64,000 bases of DNA, from contig JANMHJ010000016.1 in assembly GCA_031375105.1 (NCBI GenBank), positions 35,413 to 99,412 of the forward strand, written 5' to 3'. Shown piece after piece: positions 7,579 through 15,985 of this stretch; position 1 is the first letter of the stretch, and each line of letters opens with the position of its first letter. The translations under genes were made by a program, and so were the position numbers. The notes under the pieces were generated by a model. It was not told the DNA's origin. It worked only from the letters and a program-made list of their open reading frames with translations, and made no database searches. Source of the DNA: JANMDU01 sp031375105 (GTDB lineage Bacteria > Pseudomonadota > Gammaproteobacteria > Burkholderiales > Burkholderiaceae_C).

Positions 7579-9048
7579 ATGTTGATGCGAGCCTCCGCCC
7601 ACACCTTAACCGAGCAATTGGTGCAGCGCTTTTCCGAGCGGATCCGCTCGCGCTTGCTCGCTGCAGGTGCGCGTTTGCCCAGCGTGCGCGAATGTGCGCG
7701 GCAGCAAAACGTGAGCCCGCATACGGTGGTGGTGGCGTATGACCAACTCGTGGCCTCTGGCTTGGTGGAAGCTCGCAAGCAGCGCGGCTTTTTTGTCCGT
7801 GACCTGCACTTTTCTAAGCAAAATCAGCCTCTGCCCGTTATACATCCAACGCAGAGTGCTATTAAAAGCATAGTGAATGCCGGCGTTGAAGCCAAACCCC
7901 GCATCGATGCCACTGCGCTGATTCGCGGCATGTTTTACCGCCCCATGGCGCAAGCGCGGCAGCCATTTACCGGCATGCTGCAGCCGGGCATGGGCGTGTT
8001 GCCGCCCGATTGGATGCAGTCTGATTTCATGGGGCCGGCGGTGCGCAAGGTGTGTCAAGGCAAGAGCTTGCTCGATGCCAGCCTGCGCTATGGCGAGCCG
8101 TTGGGCGAACCCATGCTGCGCGAGGCGCTGTCGGTGAAGCTGCGTGACTATGCGCTGGATGTGCCGGCCAGCCGCATCATCACCACTTTAGGCGCAACGC
8201 AGGCGCTGGATATTGTGAGCCGCACCTTGCTCAAAGCGGGCGATTGCGTGATGGTAGAAGAGCCCGGCTGGACGGTGGAATACGCGCGGCTTGATGCCAT
8301 GGGCATGCGCATTCTGCCTGTGCCGCGCAACGCAGATGGCCCTGATCTGGCGGTGATGGCGCGTTATTGCCAGGAGCATGCGCCTAAGCTTTATGTCAGC
8401 GTGAGTGTGTTGCACAACCCTACGGGCGCGAGCCTCTCGCCCGCGAGTGCGCATCGGATTTTGCAGCTCGCACAGCAGCATGATTTTTATATCGTTGAAG
8501 ACGACACCTATGGCCACATCGCGCCCGCGCATGCCACGCGCATGTCCGCGCTAGATGGCTTGCAGCGCACGATTTATGTGAGCGGGTTTGCCAAAATCCT
8601 CGCGCCCAATTGGCGCATTGGCTTCATCGCCGCGCCTGAGCATTTGACCGAACGCCTGCTCGACACCAAACTCCTCACCTCGCTCACCACCCCGGCGCTG
8701 CTAGAAAAGGCGTTGGCGCATTGCATGCAAGATGGCCATTTGCGCAAACACAGCGAGCGCGTGAAAGTGCGCTTGGATGCGGCTCGCAGCCGCAGCGTGA
8801 AACTCGCATTGCAATCGGCTTGCAGCTTTGCCGCCGAACCGGCAGGCTTGTTTGGCTGGGTGGATACAGGCGTGGACACCGAAGAACTGGCCAGCCGCAT
8901 GCTGGACGACAACATCTTGCTCGCGCCCGGCTGCTTGTTCACCGCTCGGCGCAACCCCAGCCAACTCATGCGCATCAACTTCGCCGCCACGCAAGATGCA
9001 GCATTCTGGAAGCGCTTTGCGGCGCGGCGGGATGCGATGTTGAGTTAA
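7579..9048 (+). CDS. MocR-family regulator (GntR wHTH fused to aminotransferase domain)
   Basis: A 489-residue fusion. Residues 1-75 are a GntR winged helix (LPSVRECARQQNVSPHTVVVAYDQL, here split at LPSVRECA and HTVVVAYDQL), and about 130-489 is an aminotransferase fold I domain with LGATQALDIVSRTLL, VEDDTYGHIAP and the PLP lysine K339 in VSGFAKILAPNW. It is expected to bind DNA and sense a PLP adduct of an amino acid or PLP itself. The linker contains an in-frame family A repeat (residues about 86-101). Its TAA stop lies in the terminal repeat of a MITE-like element. It probably regulates the divergent operon. Confidence 0.9.
   Translation: MLMRASAHTLTEQLVQRFSERIRSRLLAAGARLPSVRECARQQNVSPHTVVVAYDQLVASGLVEARKQRGFFVRDLHFSKQNQPLPVIHPTQSAIKSIVNAGVEAKPRIDATALIRGMFYRPMAQARQPFTGMLQPGMGVLPPDWMQSDFMGPAVRKVCQGKSLLDASLRYGEPLGEPMLREALSVKLRDYALDVPASRIITTLGATQALDIVSRTLLKAGDCVMVEEPGWTVEYARLDAMGMRILPVPRNADGPDLAVMARYCQEHAPKLYVSVSVLHNPTGASLSPASAHRILQLAQQHDFYIVEDDTYGHIAPAHATRMSALDGLQRTIYVSGFAKILAPNWRIGFIAAPEHLTERLLDTKLLTSLTTPALLEKALAHCMQDGHLRKHSERVKVRLDAARSRSVKLALQSACSFAAEPAGLFGWVDTGVDTEELASRMLDDNILLAPGCLFTARRNPSQLMRINFAATQDAAFWKRFAARRDAMLS
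7821..7876 (-). repeat. Family A repeat in the MocR linker
   Basis: The copy reads AAATCAGCCT, CTGCCCGTTATA, CATCCAACGCAGAGT and the hairpin GCTATTAAAAGCATAGT. It is translated in frame as PVIHPTQSAIKSIVNA, in the same frame as the purK, udg and glycine-zipper copies. It sits between the winged helix and the aminotransferase domain, where length change is tolerated. Confidence 0.85.
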
Positions 9049-9212
9049 GGAGCCTCTGAACAAGTCGTATCGAGCGGAGCAAACCCGTCTTCGGGCGGTC
9101 TGCTTCGTTGAAAAGCCTCGCTTTAGCACCGCTAAAGCTGCGTTTTTCGCCTAGCACCCCATCCCGAATACGAGTTTTCTCCATCCCGACGACTTATTCA
9201 GAGGCTCCTTAA
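9045..9212. mobile_element. MITE-like element with 23-bp terminal inverted repeats
   Basis: TTAAGGAGCCTCTGAACAAG...CG (9045-9067) is mirrored by 9190-9212 with one mismatch. The 168-bp element has no reading frame for a transposase. It fills almost the whole space between the MocR gene and the aldolase gene, and the MocR stop codon is in its left end. TTAA at both edges may be the target or part of the repeat. Non-autonomous derivative of an insertion sequence is the best guess; the parent is not in this window. Confidence 0.7.
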
Positions 9213-9216
9213 GCGC

Positions 9217-10281
9217 TCAGTGAACGACTTGCGCTAATTCACCCTTGGCATATTTGGCCGCAACGACTTGCAGCGTCTCGCCTTTGATCTTGCCCGCTTG
9301 GCCCGAGCAGCCAAATTCAATGTAGCGCTGTTTGCAAATCGCTTGCGCAGCGGCGCGGGCGGGCTTGAGCCACTCTCGCGCATCGAATTTGTCGGGATTT
9401 TCGAAGAGGAATTGGCGCACCGCGCCGGTCATGGCGAGGCGAATGTCGGTGTCAATATTGATCTTGCGCACACCAAATTGAATCGCTTTTTGGATTTCTT
9501 CCACCGGCACGCCGTAGGTTTCTTTCATCTTGCCGCCATAGGCATTGATCTGCGCCAGCAAATCTTGTGGCACGGAAGATGAGCCATGCATCACGAGATG
9601 CGTGTTGGGCAGGCGGCGGTTGATCTCTTTGATGCGTTCGATGGCCAAGATATCGCCGGTGGGCTTGCGGGTGAATTTATACGCGCCGTGGCTGGTGCCA
9701 ATGGCAATCGCCAGTGCATCGAGCTGGGTGCGCTTCACAAAATCGGCGGCCTGCTCGGGGTCGGTGAGCAGTTGCTCGCGCGTCATGATCGCATCGGTGC
9801 CATGGCCATCTTCTTTGTCGCCTTGCATGGTCTCTAGACTGCCTAAGCATCCCAGCTCGCCTTCAACAGTCACGCCGAGCAAATGCGCCATGTCCACCAC
9901 TTTGCGGGTGACTTCAACGTTGTAGTCGTAGCTGGCAATGGTTTTGCCATCGGCCTCCAAGCTGCCATCCATCATCACCGAGCTAAAGCCCAGATTCATC
10001 GCGCCTTGGCACACATCAGGCGATTGGCCATGGTCTTGGTGCATCACCAGCGGAATATGCGGATACATTTCCACCGCCGCTTGAATCAAATGCTTGATAA
10101 ATGGCTCGCCCGCATACTTGCGAGCGCCCGCGCTGGCTTGCAGAATCACGGGTGCGCCCACTTCATGCGCCGCCGCCATCACGGCTTGCACTTGCTCTAG
10201 GTTGTTGACGTTAAAGGCAGGAATACCATAGTTGTTGAGGGCTGCATGATCCAGCAACTCACGCATTGAAACGAGGGCCAT
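9217..10281 (-). CDS. fba: Class II fructose-1,6-bisphosphate aldolase
   Basis: A 354-residue zinc aldolase that splits fructose-1,6-bisphosphate into glyceraldehyde-3-phosphate and dihydroxyacetone phosphate in glycolysis, gluconeogenesis or the Calvin cycle. Motifs: NNYGIPAFNVNNLEQV, zinc and catalytic MHQDHGQS, VEGELGCLGSLE, IAIGTSHGAYKF, LVMHGSSSVP and GVRKINIDTDIR. Its length matches the CbbA/FbaA class IIA enzymes of Burkholderiales. Start 10281 follows CGGAG; the longer reading upstream has no homologous sequence. It stands alone, with a MITE immediately downstream. Confidence 0.95.
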   Translation of the reverse strand: MALVSMRELLDHAALNNYGIPAFNVNNLEQVQAVMAAAHEVGAPVILQASAGARKYAGEPFIKHLIQAAVEMYPHIPLVMHQDHGQSPDVCQGAMNLGFSSVMMDGSLEADGKTIASYDYNVEVTRKVVDMAHLLGVTVEGELGCLGSLETMQGDKEDGHGTDAIMTREQLLTDPEQAADFVKRTQLDALAIAIGTSHGAYKFTRKPTGDILAIERIKEINRRLPNTHLVMHGSSSVPQDLLAQINAYGGKMKETYGVPVEEIQKAIQFGVRKINIDTDIRLAMTGAVRQFLFENPDKFDAREWLKPARAAAQAICKQRYIEFGCSGQAGKIKGETLQVVAAKYAKGELAQVVH

Positions 10282-10416
10282 GAAAAAACTCCGAAAGTAA
10301 AAGCGGGGCAAGCCAGCGGTTTGGTAACCGGCTTGTAACTCCCTCAATTTTACTGGAGAGCAAGCGCGTCATTTTCGTGGAGACGCTGAGATTTCAGGTG
10401 AGTGCCATGCATGCGT

Positions 10417-10467
10417 TTACTATATATTTGATAGCATACTACGCAGATTATATAAGGGGAATCAGCC
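10417..10467 (+). repeat. Family A repeat, intergenic upstream of fba
   Basis: The hairpin ACTATATATTTGATAGC is followed by ATACTACGCAGATTATATAA and then GGGGAATCAGCC, so all three parts of the family are recognisable. It lies between the aldolase promoter region and the OmpW terminator. Confidence 0.8.
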
Positions 10468-10481
10468 GATTTTGCATAAAA

Positions 10482-10512
10482 AAAGCCGCCCACCAGAAAG
10501 GTGAGCGGCTTT
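10482..10512 (-). terminator. Rho-independent terminator of ompW-like gene
   Basis: On the minus strand the stem AAAGCCGC...GCGGCTTT is closed by a short loop and followed by a run of seven T residues. It begins 17 bp after the OmpW-like stop codon. Confidence 0.85.
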
Positions 10513-10529
10513 GCAAGGAAAGACGCAGC

Positions 10530-11192
10530 TTAGAACTTATAGCCAACTTGGAAGGTGTAGCCACTTGGATCAAGCTTGGCATCCAAGGTCTGGCCGGTGG
10601 ACAGCGTGCCGCGTGTCTTTAGGAAAGTCTTGGTGTAGCTGCCATCCAAATACCACTTTTCGTTGATGTTGTAAGTTGCGCCCAATTGAATGGTAGGTGC
10701 TAACTTCGATTTAAACGACAGTGTGGTGGCTGGGCCGCCCGGGTTGGTGATGGCCGTCAAGACCGCCGTGCCCGTGGTGTCGTAAAACCTCACATAGCTC
10801 AGGCCCGCGCCCACATAAGGCCGCAGCACAGCGTTGGCCTCCATGAAGCGGTATTGGCCGATCAAGGTCACAGGCAAGGCTTTGGTGGTGCCGATCGCGC
10901 CCACACCCGCAATCGCACCCGCGCCGACCACCTTGTGTTTGAAGCCCAGGCCCAGCGGCACATGGATCACGATGTTGTCTGAGAAGGCGTAGTTGACCGC
11001 GCCCGTCAGCTGCGTGTTGCTTTGCACGTCAACCTTGGTGCCTGGCAAGCTAGGCGCGGAGAGGTTGCCGCTGTCCACATCGGGCGAGATTTGCGTCACG
11101 CCAACGGAGGCAGACCAGCTGCCGGCTTTTTGAGCGAAGGCAGTGGTGGCGCTCAGGGCGAGGATGGCTAGGAATACTGGTTTGAAATTCAT
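10530..11192 (-). CDS. OmpW-family outer-membrane protein
   Basis: A 220-residue protein with a clear signal peptide (MNFKPVFLAILALSATTAFA, cleaved before QKAGSW). It has alternating beta-strand sequence and the typical OmpW ending GYTFQVGYKF with a C-terminal aromatic residue for BAM recognition. The segment LRPYVGAGLSYVRFYD matches the fifth-sixth strand region of OmpW. Eight-stranded barrels of this family pass small hydrophobic molecules through the outer membrane. It is followed by a strong terminator and preceded by the esterase gene 22 bp away. Confidence 0.88.
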   Translation of the reverse strand: MNFKPVFLAILALSATTAFAQKAGSWSASVGVTQISPDVDSGNLSAPSLPGTKVDVQSNTQLTGAVNYAFSDNIVIHVPLGLGFKHKVVGAGAIAGVGAIGTTKALPVTLIGQYRFMEANAVLRPYVGAGLSYVRFYDTTGTAVLTAITNPGGPATTLSFKSKLAPTIQLGATYNINEKWYLDGSYTKTFLKTRGTLSTGQTLDAKLDPSGYTFQVGYKF

Positions 11193-11213
11193 GTGTGTCT
11201 CCTGATGGGGTGC

Positions 11214-12416
11214 TTAGAGCCAGCCCGCCGTAGCGAGTACTTTGGCTGCAAACTGCGCGAGCAATTGGTGGCCGTAAGCGGTGGGGTGTACGTCGTCGGC
11301 AAACTGAAAGCGAGATTTATCGCCAGCATTGAGGTTAGCTGGGTTGCAACCCAGCGCTGCGCCACCCAATGGATTAGTCGCCGCAGCCGTTGTCGAGCAT
11401 GAGCGATTGGTGACGTTCACCAATCCATAAGCCGCAGGATTGTTGAATTGATCCCGACTGATGGTATAGGCATCAGCAACAATCACACCACTGGTTCCGG
11501 CCAAGCCAGCCGTGAGTGAGGCATTGAAGGTCTGGACCATCTGGTTGACGAGCGGCGCAGCAGCTGGCGTTTCAAGCCCGTTGGGTGAAGAGGACACATC
11601 AGGCAGGTTCACAACGAGCACGTACTTCGCGCCTTTCCCAACGATCTCCGTTTTGATCTGATTGGCCAGTGCGGTGCCTGCTTGTGACATCGCAGTAACA
11701 GCCTGGGTGATTGCTGCACTCGTTGCGGTGGCTCCGCCTGCACCGAGCGTAGCAGCCAACGCATCGGCACCTGTCGTCCAACCAGCAATCACACCGGCTC
11801 CAACGGCACCAGCACCCCCGCCGGCCGCAGCGGATACGCCTGCGCCATTCATGAAGATATCATTTCCGCCGGCCATCACGGTCACCAAGGCTTTGCCGCT
11901 GAAGCTTCCGCCGTTGCGACCCAAATACTCTGATATTTGCTGGGTGATTGGATAGGTCAATTGACCTACATCGCCACCAGCGGCGGCGGGCAACGCGTTG
12001 TTGGCGGGGCCAATGGCGTTGGTCACGCGCGAGCCACCTTGAGCGTGATTGGTGCAGCCTGCTTTGACGGTGACCGGCGATGCACCGCCGCCAGGAATGG
12101 CCGCAAAAGCACCCCGCGCGTTCAATCCCGTCACTGCCGCGCAAGGCGCAGGCAACCCGTATTGAGCGGCGATCAAATCTAGCCAAATTTTGGTGGGCGC
12201 GGCAGGATTGCCGGAGTTGATGGTGTAGCGGCCACCGCCGATGGCTGCAACGCTTCCCACCGCATGTGTACCGACATCACTGAGACTGTCGCCAAAAGAC
12301 ACCAGTGAGGTAAAACCCACAGAATTGCTGCTGGCTGTGCCGCCACCACCACCGCCGCAACTGGCCAGCAAAAATGCTGCCATGCCAGCGCCTAGTACCC
12401 ATTTGATCCGCTTCAT
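11214..12416 (-). CDS. SGNH/GDSL-family esterase lipoprotein
   Basis: A 400-residue secreted hydrolase. The signal peptide ends in the lipobox LLASC, giving a lipidated Cys followed by a glycine run. Block I is LVSFGDSLSDVGT with the nucleophilic Ser, the oxyanion Asn block is VMAGGNDIFMNG, and the Asp/His pair is in FADDVHPTAYGH. A middle region rich in Ala, Gly and Thr is typical of extracellular members. It probably hydrolyses ester bonds of lipids or polymers at the outer membrane. The related protein at 59122-60024 lacks the nucleophile. A palindrome at 12447 may regulate it. Confidence 0.88.
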   Translation of the reverse strand: MKRIKWVLGAGMAAFLLASCGGGGGGTASSNSVGFTSLVSFGDSLSDVGTHAVGSVAAIGGGRYTINSGNPAAPTKIWLDLIAAQYGLPAPCAAVTGLNARGAFAAIPGGGASPVTVKAGCTNHAQGGSRVTNAIGPANNALPAAAGGDVGQLTYPITQQISEYLGRNGGSFSGKALVTVMAGGNDIFMNGAGVSAAAGGGAGAVGAGVIAGWTTGADALAATLGAGGATATSAAITQAVTAMSQAGTALANQIKTEIVGKGAKYVLVVNLPDVSSSPNGLETPAAAPLVNQMVQTFNASLTAGLAGTSGVIVADAYTISRDQFNNPAAYGLVNVTNRSCSTTAAATNPLGGAALGCNPANLNAGDKSRFQFADDVHPTAYGHQLLAQFAAKVLATAGWL

Positions 12417-12446
12417 ATGTGCTCCTGTTTGTCGTGAAAGATAAAA

Positions 12447-12460
12447 AGAACGACCGTTCT
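12447..12460. promoter_or_regulatory. Palindrome AGAACG-AC-CGTTCT upstream of the esterase gene
   Basis: A perfect 14-bp palindrome (arms AGAACG/CGTTCT) lies 31 bp upstream of the esterase start. GAACGNNCGTTC half-sites are common for TetR-type repressors. No TetR gene is nearby, so the regulator would be encoded elsewhere. Confidence 0.4.
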
Positions 12461-12582
12461 ATTCCATCCGTTATCGTAAGCCGAAGTACCCCCACGGTGT
12501 CAGGGGGTTATCACTGAGATGTCTTAGAAAAGCCACTCCAAAAGCGGCGAGCGTATGCGTGTTGGGCTGACACAAGTGTCGC

Positions 12583-12837
12583 TCAGCGGTATTTCAGCTT
12601 CATCGTCAAGATGCTCAGTGCCAAGCTCAAGGTGATGGCGTTGGCGATGATGATGGGCCAAGCGCTGAGCAAGAGGCCATACACCAGCCACAGCGCCACG
12701 CCCGCGGTGAAGCAGGCATACATGCCCAGCGAGATGCCGCTGACATCTTTGCTGCGGAAGGTTTTCAGGGCTTGCGGGATGAAGCTGAAGGTGGTGAGGC
12801 AGGCGGCGATGTAGCCGATGAGGTCAGTGGAGGGCAT
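12583..12837 (-). CDS. SemiSWEET-family sugar transporter
   Basis: An 84-residue membrane protein forming a single three-helix bundle. The conserved Pro in LTTFSFIPQALKTFRSKDVSGIS is the PQ-loop motif that lets SemiSWEET dimers act as a sugar uniporter. Helix 2 (MYACFTAGVALWLVYG) carries the Trp-Tyr signature and helix 3 (IIIANAITLSLALSILTM) the substrate Asn. Length is typical (about 85-100). It stands alone, with a family A repeat upstream. Confidence 0.9.
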   Translation of the reverse strand: MPSTDLIGYIAACLTTFSFIPQALKTFRSKDVSGISLGMYACFTAGVALWLVYGLLLSAWPIIIANAITLSLALSILTMKLKYR

Positions 12838-12844
12838 GGTGTTT

Positions 12845-12895
12845 GCTATTGATTTAAGAGCGCACTATGCAGATTTTATAACGGCGTGTGGCTCA
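12845..12895 (+). repeat. Family A repeat upstream of the SemiSWEET gene
   Basis: GCTATTGATTTAAGAGC, then GCACTATGCAGATTTTATAA and CGGCGTGTGGC. It is intergenic, between the SemiSWEET start and the DacB stop. Confidence 0.82.
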
Positions 12896-12942
12896 AAAGG
12901 CTTGAAACTGGTGCTTGGAAGTGAATGCGCGGCCCAGGTGGT

Positions 12943-14427
12943 TCAGCGCTGCTTGACCGTCCATTCCACCAGTGCATCCAGCGCTGGGCGCGCAGCGCCG
13001 GCATTGGGGTGGTTGATGATGGCAACCAAGCTGTAGCGCTGCCCGCTGGCGGCGTTGGCATAGCCTGCAATCGCGGCCACGTCTTTCAAGGTGCCTGTTT
13101 TGAGCTGGGCTTGGCCGATGGCGGCTGATGCGCCGTTGCGCTCGCGCATGCGAGCCACCGTGCCGTCCACGCCTGCGATGCCCATTGAATTGGCAAACAC
13201 CTGCGCCTGCGGGCTGGCGGCAGCCAGTTGCAGCAGGGCATTGATGGCGGCTGCGCTGGCGCGTTCTTTGCGCGAAAGGCCGCTGCCGTTGTCCAGCACG
13301 GGCGCGGCCTGCTCGGGCAAGCGGCTTTTCCACCAGGCGGCAATATTGCGCTGGGAAGCGGCAAAACTGCCCGTGCGCCCAAGGCTGGGCAACTGGTTGG
13401 AGAGCGTGAGAAACACCTGCTGCGCCATCACGTTGTTGGAGAATTTGTTCACATCGGCAATGATGTCGGCCAACTGCAGTGATTCGCCGGTGTGCAGCAG
13501 ACGTGCGGTGCGCGGCAGCGCCTCTTCGCGCACGCTGCCCAAGAGCTGGCCGCCCGCATTGCGCCACATGGCTTCGATCACGCGGCTGGCATATTGGCGC
13601 GGGGCCACATAAGCCACAGGCCAGACCCGCTCGCCACAGGCCAGCGGATAGCGGCCCGAGAAGGTGACGCGATTCGGATCCGAAAAATCAGCCTGCAAAC
13701 TGCCGCGCCAGTCGCCGCAGGGGCCATACGAAGGCGTGATTTCAACCGGAATCTCCACCCGCGCCATCGGCGGCTCGCTGCGCAGCATGGCGCGTTTGCC
13801 AGTGGCATCGGGCGAAAACGTAAAGATCAGCGATTTGAAATTGAGCAGCAGACCATCGGGCACAGCGTTGTAAGGGCGCAGGGGTTCGTCGTCAAAATCA
13901 GCCGGGTTTGTGTCGGGCACATCAAACACGCGCCGATCCAAAATAATATCGCCACGCACTTCGCGCACGCCTTTGGCCAGCACCTGCTTGAAGAGCTCAT
14001 CAATGCGCTCGAGCACCAGCTTAGGGTCTCCACTGCCGCGCAAAATCAGGTTGCCTTGCAAGATGCCGCCCTCTAGCGTGCCATCAATATAAACGCGGTT
14101 TTTCCAAGTGAAATCTGCGCCCAGTTGATCCAGCGCGGCATAGGTGGTGATGAGTTTCATCACCGAGGCGGGGTTGACGCTGGCATCAACGCGGTGTCTG
14201 AGTGTGGGGGCTGGCGCTTGTGCTGGTGCGCTCGCTGGCATGCTAGCGACGCTGGTCGTTGCTTGCATGGGCAACGCCTGCACCATCACGCTGATCGCAT
14301 GCGGCGGCACACCCGCCCGCGCCAGCGCCAGCAACACTTCCTTGGGCAAGGGCTGCGCAGCAGCCAAGCATGAGCACAGCACAAGGCTGGCAGCGAGGAG
14401 GTGGCGAAAGCGATCAAGCAGCGGCAT
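12943..14427 (-). CDS. dacB: D-alanyl-D-alanine carboxypeptidase/endopeptidase (PBP4 type)
   Basis: A 494-residue periplasmic penicillin-binding protein of the PBP4/DacB family, which trims or cleaves peptidoglycan cross-links. The signal peptide covers about the first 25 residues. The active-site SxxK is in NPASVMKLIT, SxN in NKFSNNVMAQQ, and KTG in QLKTGTLKDV. Between SxxK and SxN lie the insertion domains of class C PBPs (about 120-290). The ATG at 14427 is chosen because the signal peptide follows directly; the in-frame start at 14484 adds a charged tail. Confidence 0.92.
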   Translation of the reverse strand: MPLLDRFRHLLAASLVLCSCLAAAQPLPKEVLLALARAGVPPHAISVMVQALPMQATTSVASMPASAPAQAPAPTLRHRVDASVNPASVMKLITTYAALDQLGADFTWKNRVYIDGTLEGGILQGNLILRGSGDPKLVLERIDELFKQVLAKGVREVRGDIILDRRVFDVPDTNPADFDDEPLRPYNAVPDGLLLNFKSLIFTFSPDATGKRAMLRSEPPMARVEIPVEITPSYGPCGDWRGSLQADFSDPNRVTFSGRYPLACGERVWPVAYVAPRQYASRVIEAMWRNAGGQLLGSVREEALPRTARLLHTGESLQLADIIADVNKFSNNVMAQQVFLTLSNQLPSLGRTGSFAASQRNIAAWWKSRLPEQAAPVLDNGSGLSRKERASAAAINALLQLAAASPQAQVFANSMGIAGVDGTVARMRERNGASAAIGQAQLKTGTLKDVAAIAGYANAASGQRYSLVAIINHPNAGAARPALDALVEWTVKQR

Positions 14428-14484
14428 GCGCCCATTATCCCGGTTGACGCAGGTGTTTTGCGGCGATAATCGCGCCATCTTCAC

Positions 14485-14612
14485 TCACGAGCAAAATCTT
14501 GGACACCTACCCCAGTTGGTAGCTTCCCTAGCAGGTAGTTGAACCCTTCGGTTCACGCAGGCACGGGAAGCACGCAAACATTTCCCGCAGCCCCTCCAGT
14601 TGGAGCCCCACC
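14485..14612 (+). promoter_or_regulatory. Candidate structured leader of corA that hides the ribosome site
   Basis: CTCCAGTTGGAG (14594-14605) folds as a five-pair hairpin whose 3' arm contains the GGAG ribosome-binding site, 7 bases before the corA ATG. Upstream, GAACCCTTCGGTTC is a UUCG-type hairpin and CTACCCCAGTTGGTAG a third one. CCAGTTGG occurs twice. Together this looks like a leader that could switch translation, possibly with magnesium. I do not recognise a named riboswitch class. Confidence 0.45.
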
Positions 14613-15602
14613 ATGCTCAACATTTTTACGCTGGCCAATGGCCGCCTCTTCCAAGAAGAGATTGAATCGCTCGAAGAGCTCACCAAATTCCAACCCATCT
14701 GGGTGGATTTGGAGTCGCCCACGCCCGAAGAAAAGGCCTGGATCAAGCAGCACTATGGTCTGTCAATTCCCGATGATGCGATGGACGAAGACATTGAAGA
14801 ATCCGCCCGCTTTTACGAAGCCGACAACGGCGATCTGCACATTCGCTCTGACTTTTTGATCGACGACGAAGAATCACGCACCGAGCGCGTCGCTTTCATC
14901 TTGAATCTGAATAACGCCGAGCTGAAAAGCAAAGGCGTGTTGTTTTCTATTCACGAGCAAGACATCCCCATCTTCCGCCTGCTGCGCCTGCGCGCCCGCC
15001 GCATGCCGGGGCTGATTGAAGATGCCCGAGAAGTATTGCTCAAGCTGTATGATGCCGATGCCGAATACTGCGCCGATGCCTTGGAAGGCATTCACGATGC
15101 GCTAGAAAAAACCAGCAGCCAGGTGCTCAAAGGCGATGTGACGGATGAGCTCGCCGCCGAAGTGTTGGCCAATATCGCCAAGCAAGAAGATTTGAATGGC
15201 CGCATCCGCCGCAACATGATGGACACGCGCCGTGCCCTGAGCTTCATGATGCGCAGCAAGATGCTCTCGCCCGAGCAGTTTGGCGATGCGCGGCAAATTC
15301 TGCGCGACATCGATTCGCTCGATTCCCACACCGCTTTTCTCTTTGACAAGATCAACTTCTTGATGGATGCGGTGGTTGGCTTTATCAACATCAACCAAAA
15401 CAAGATCATCAAAATCTTCTCGGTGGCCAGCGTGGCCTTGCTGCCGCCGACCTTGATCGCCAGCATCTACGGCATGAACATGCAAATCCCCGAAGTGCAA
15501 GCGCTGGGCTCGGCGGCGTATCCGTATGTGGTGACGCTGATGCTCACCAGCGCGATTTTGCCGATGTGGTATTTCAGGAGGCGTGGGTGGTTGAAGGGCT
15601 GA
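14613..15602 (+). CDS. corA: CorA-family magnesium/cobalt channel
   Basis: A 329-residue inner-membrane divalent cation channel. A long acidic, helical cytoplasmic domain (1-265) is followed by two C-terminal helices, the first ending in the signature YGMNMQIPE (GMN filter) and the second YVVTLMLTSAILPMWYFRR. The positive tail RRRGWLKG is typical. The start at 14613 has GGAG 7 bases upstream inside a small hairpin. Downstream lies a region of about 680 bp with hairpin elements and no gene. Confidence 0.94.
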   Translation: MLNIFTLANGRLFQEEIESLEELTKFQPIWVDLESPTPEEKAWIKQHYGLSIPDDAMDEDIEESARFYEADNGDLHIRSDFLIDDEESRTERVAFILNLNNAELKSKGVLFSIHEQDIPIFRLLRLRARRMPGLIEDAREVLLKLYDADAEYCADALEGIHDALEKTSSQVLKGDVTDELAAEVLANIAKQEDLNGRIRRNMMDTRRALSFMMRSKMLSPEQFGDARQILRDIDSLDSHTAFLFDKINFLMDAVVGFININQNKIIKIFSVASVALLPPTLIASIYGMNMQIPEVQALGSAAYPYVVTLMLTSAILPMWYFRRRGWLKG

Positions 15603-15700
15603 GTTTTTGGCATTTTTGGTCTGCTGCCCTTGTATTTTCTGCTATGTTTGTTATGTTATTTGTAGCTATTTTGTGCTGTTAGGTTCTTCTTGGATGCGGC

Positions 15701-15846
15701 GGCTCTGCCTGAGCGGGGATACGCCGTGCTCATGTACCCGGTTCGGGGGTTTGCGGCACCTGCCGCGTAAGACGAACGTAAACGCTTCGCGTTGACTGAC
15801 CCTGCACTGCGAAAATCGCACGGCGTATCCCCGCTCAGGCAGAGCC
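15701..15846. repeat. Family B hairpin element, copy 1
   Basis: Arms of 28-29 bp at 15701-15729 and 15818-15846 are perfectly complementary. They begin GGCTCTGCCTGAGCGGGGAT and end in the complement. The 88-base core starts TCATGTACCCGGTTCGGG and contains TGCGGCACCTGCCGC and TGACCCTGCACTGC. The core is nearly identical to that of copy 2, but the arms are unrelated. No coding capacity is seen. Confidence 0.85.
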
Positions 15847-15985
15847 TGATAGCTACTTTGAAGATCTTCGCGCGTAGATCGTGGTGCTGAATTCCGTTTG
15901 TTAGCGTTCAAACAGTCGCGTGCAACGATAGAAGCTGAGCACAAAGTCGAGAGCCAACCAACCAAAACAGTCGCACACTAACCCC

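Noticed and set aside
12488..12508. ACCCCC...GGGGGT hairpin between SemiSWEET and esterase genes
   Set aside because: Stem of six pairs without a T run on either strand; too weak to call a terminator.
12893..13567. Open frame antiparallel or out of phase within dacB
   Set aside because: Arg/Gln/His-rich composition typical of shadow frames; the dacB frame has all catalytic motifs.
15607..15700. Possible further family A copy (CCCTTGTATTTTCTGC, GCTATG...GTAGC)
   Set aside because: Core and hairpin spacing do not fit well enough; could be a decayed copy but was not counted.
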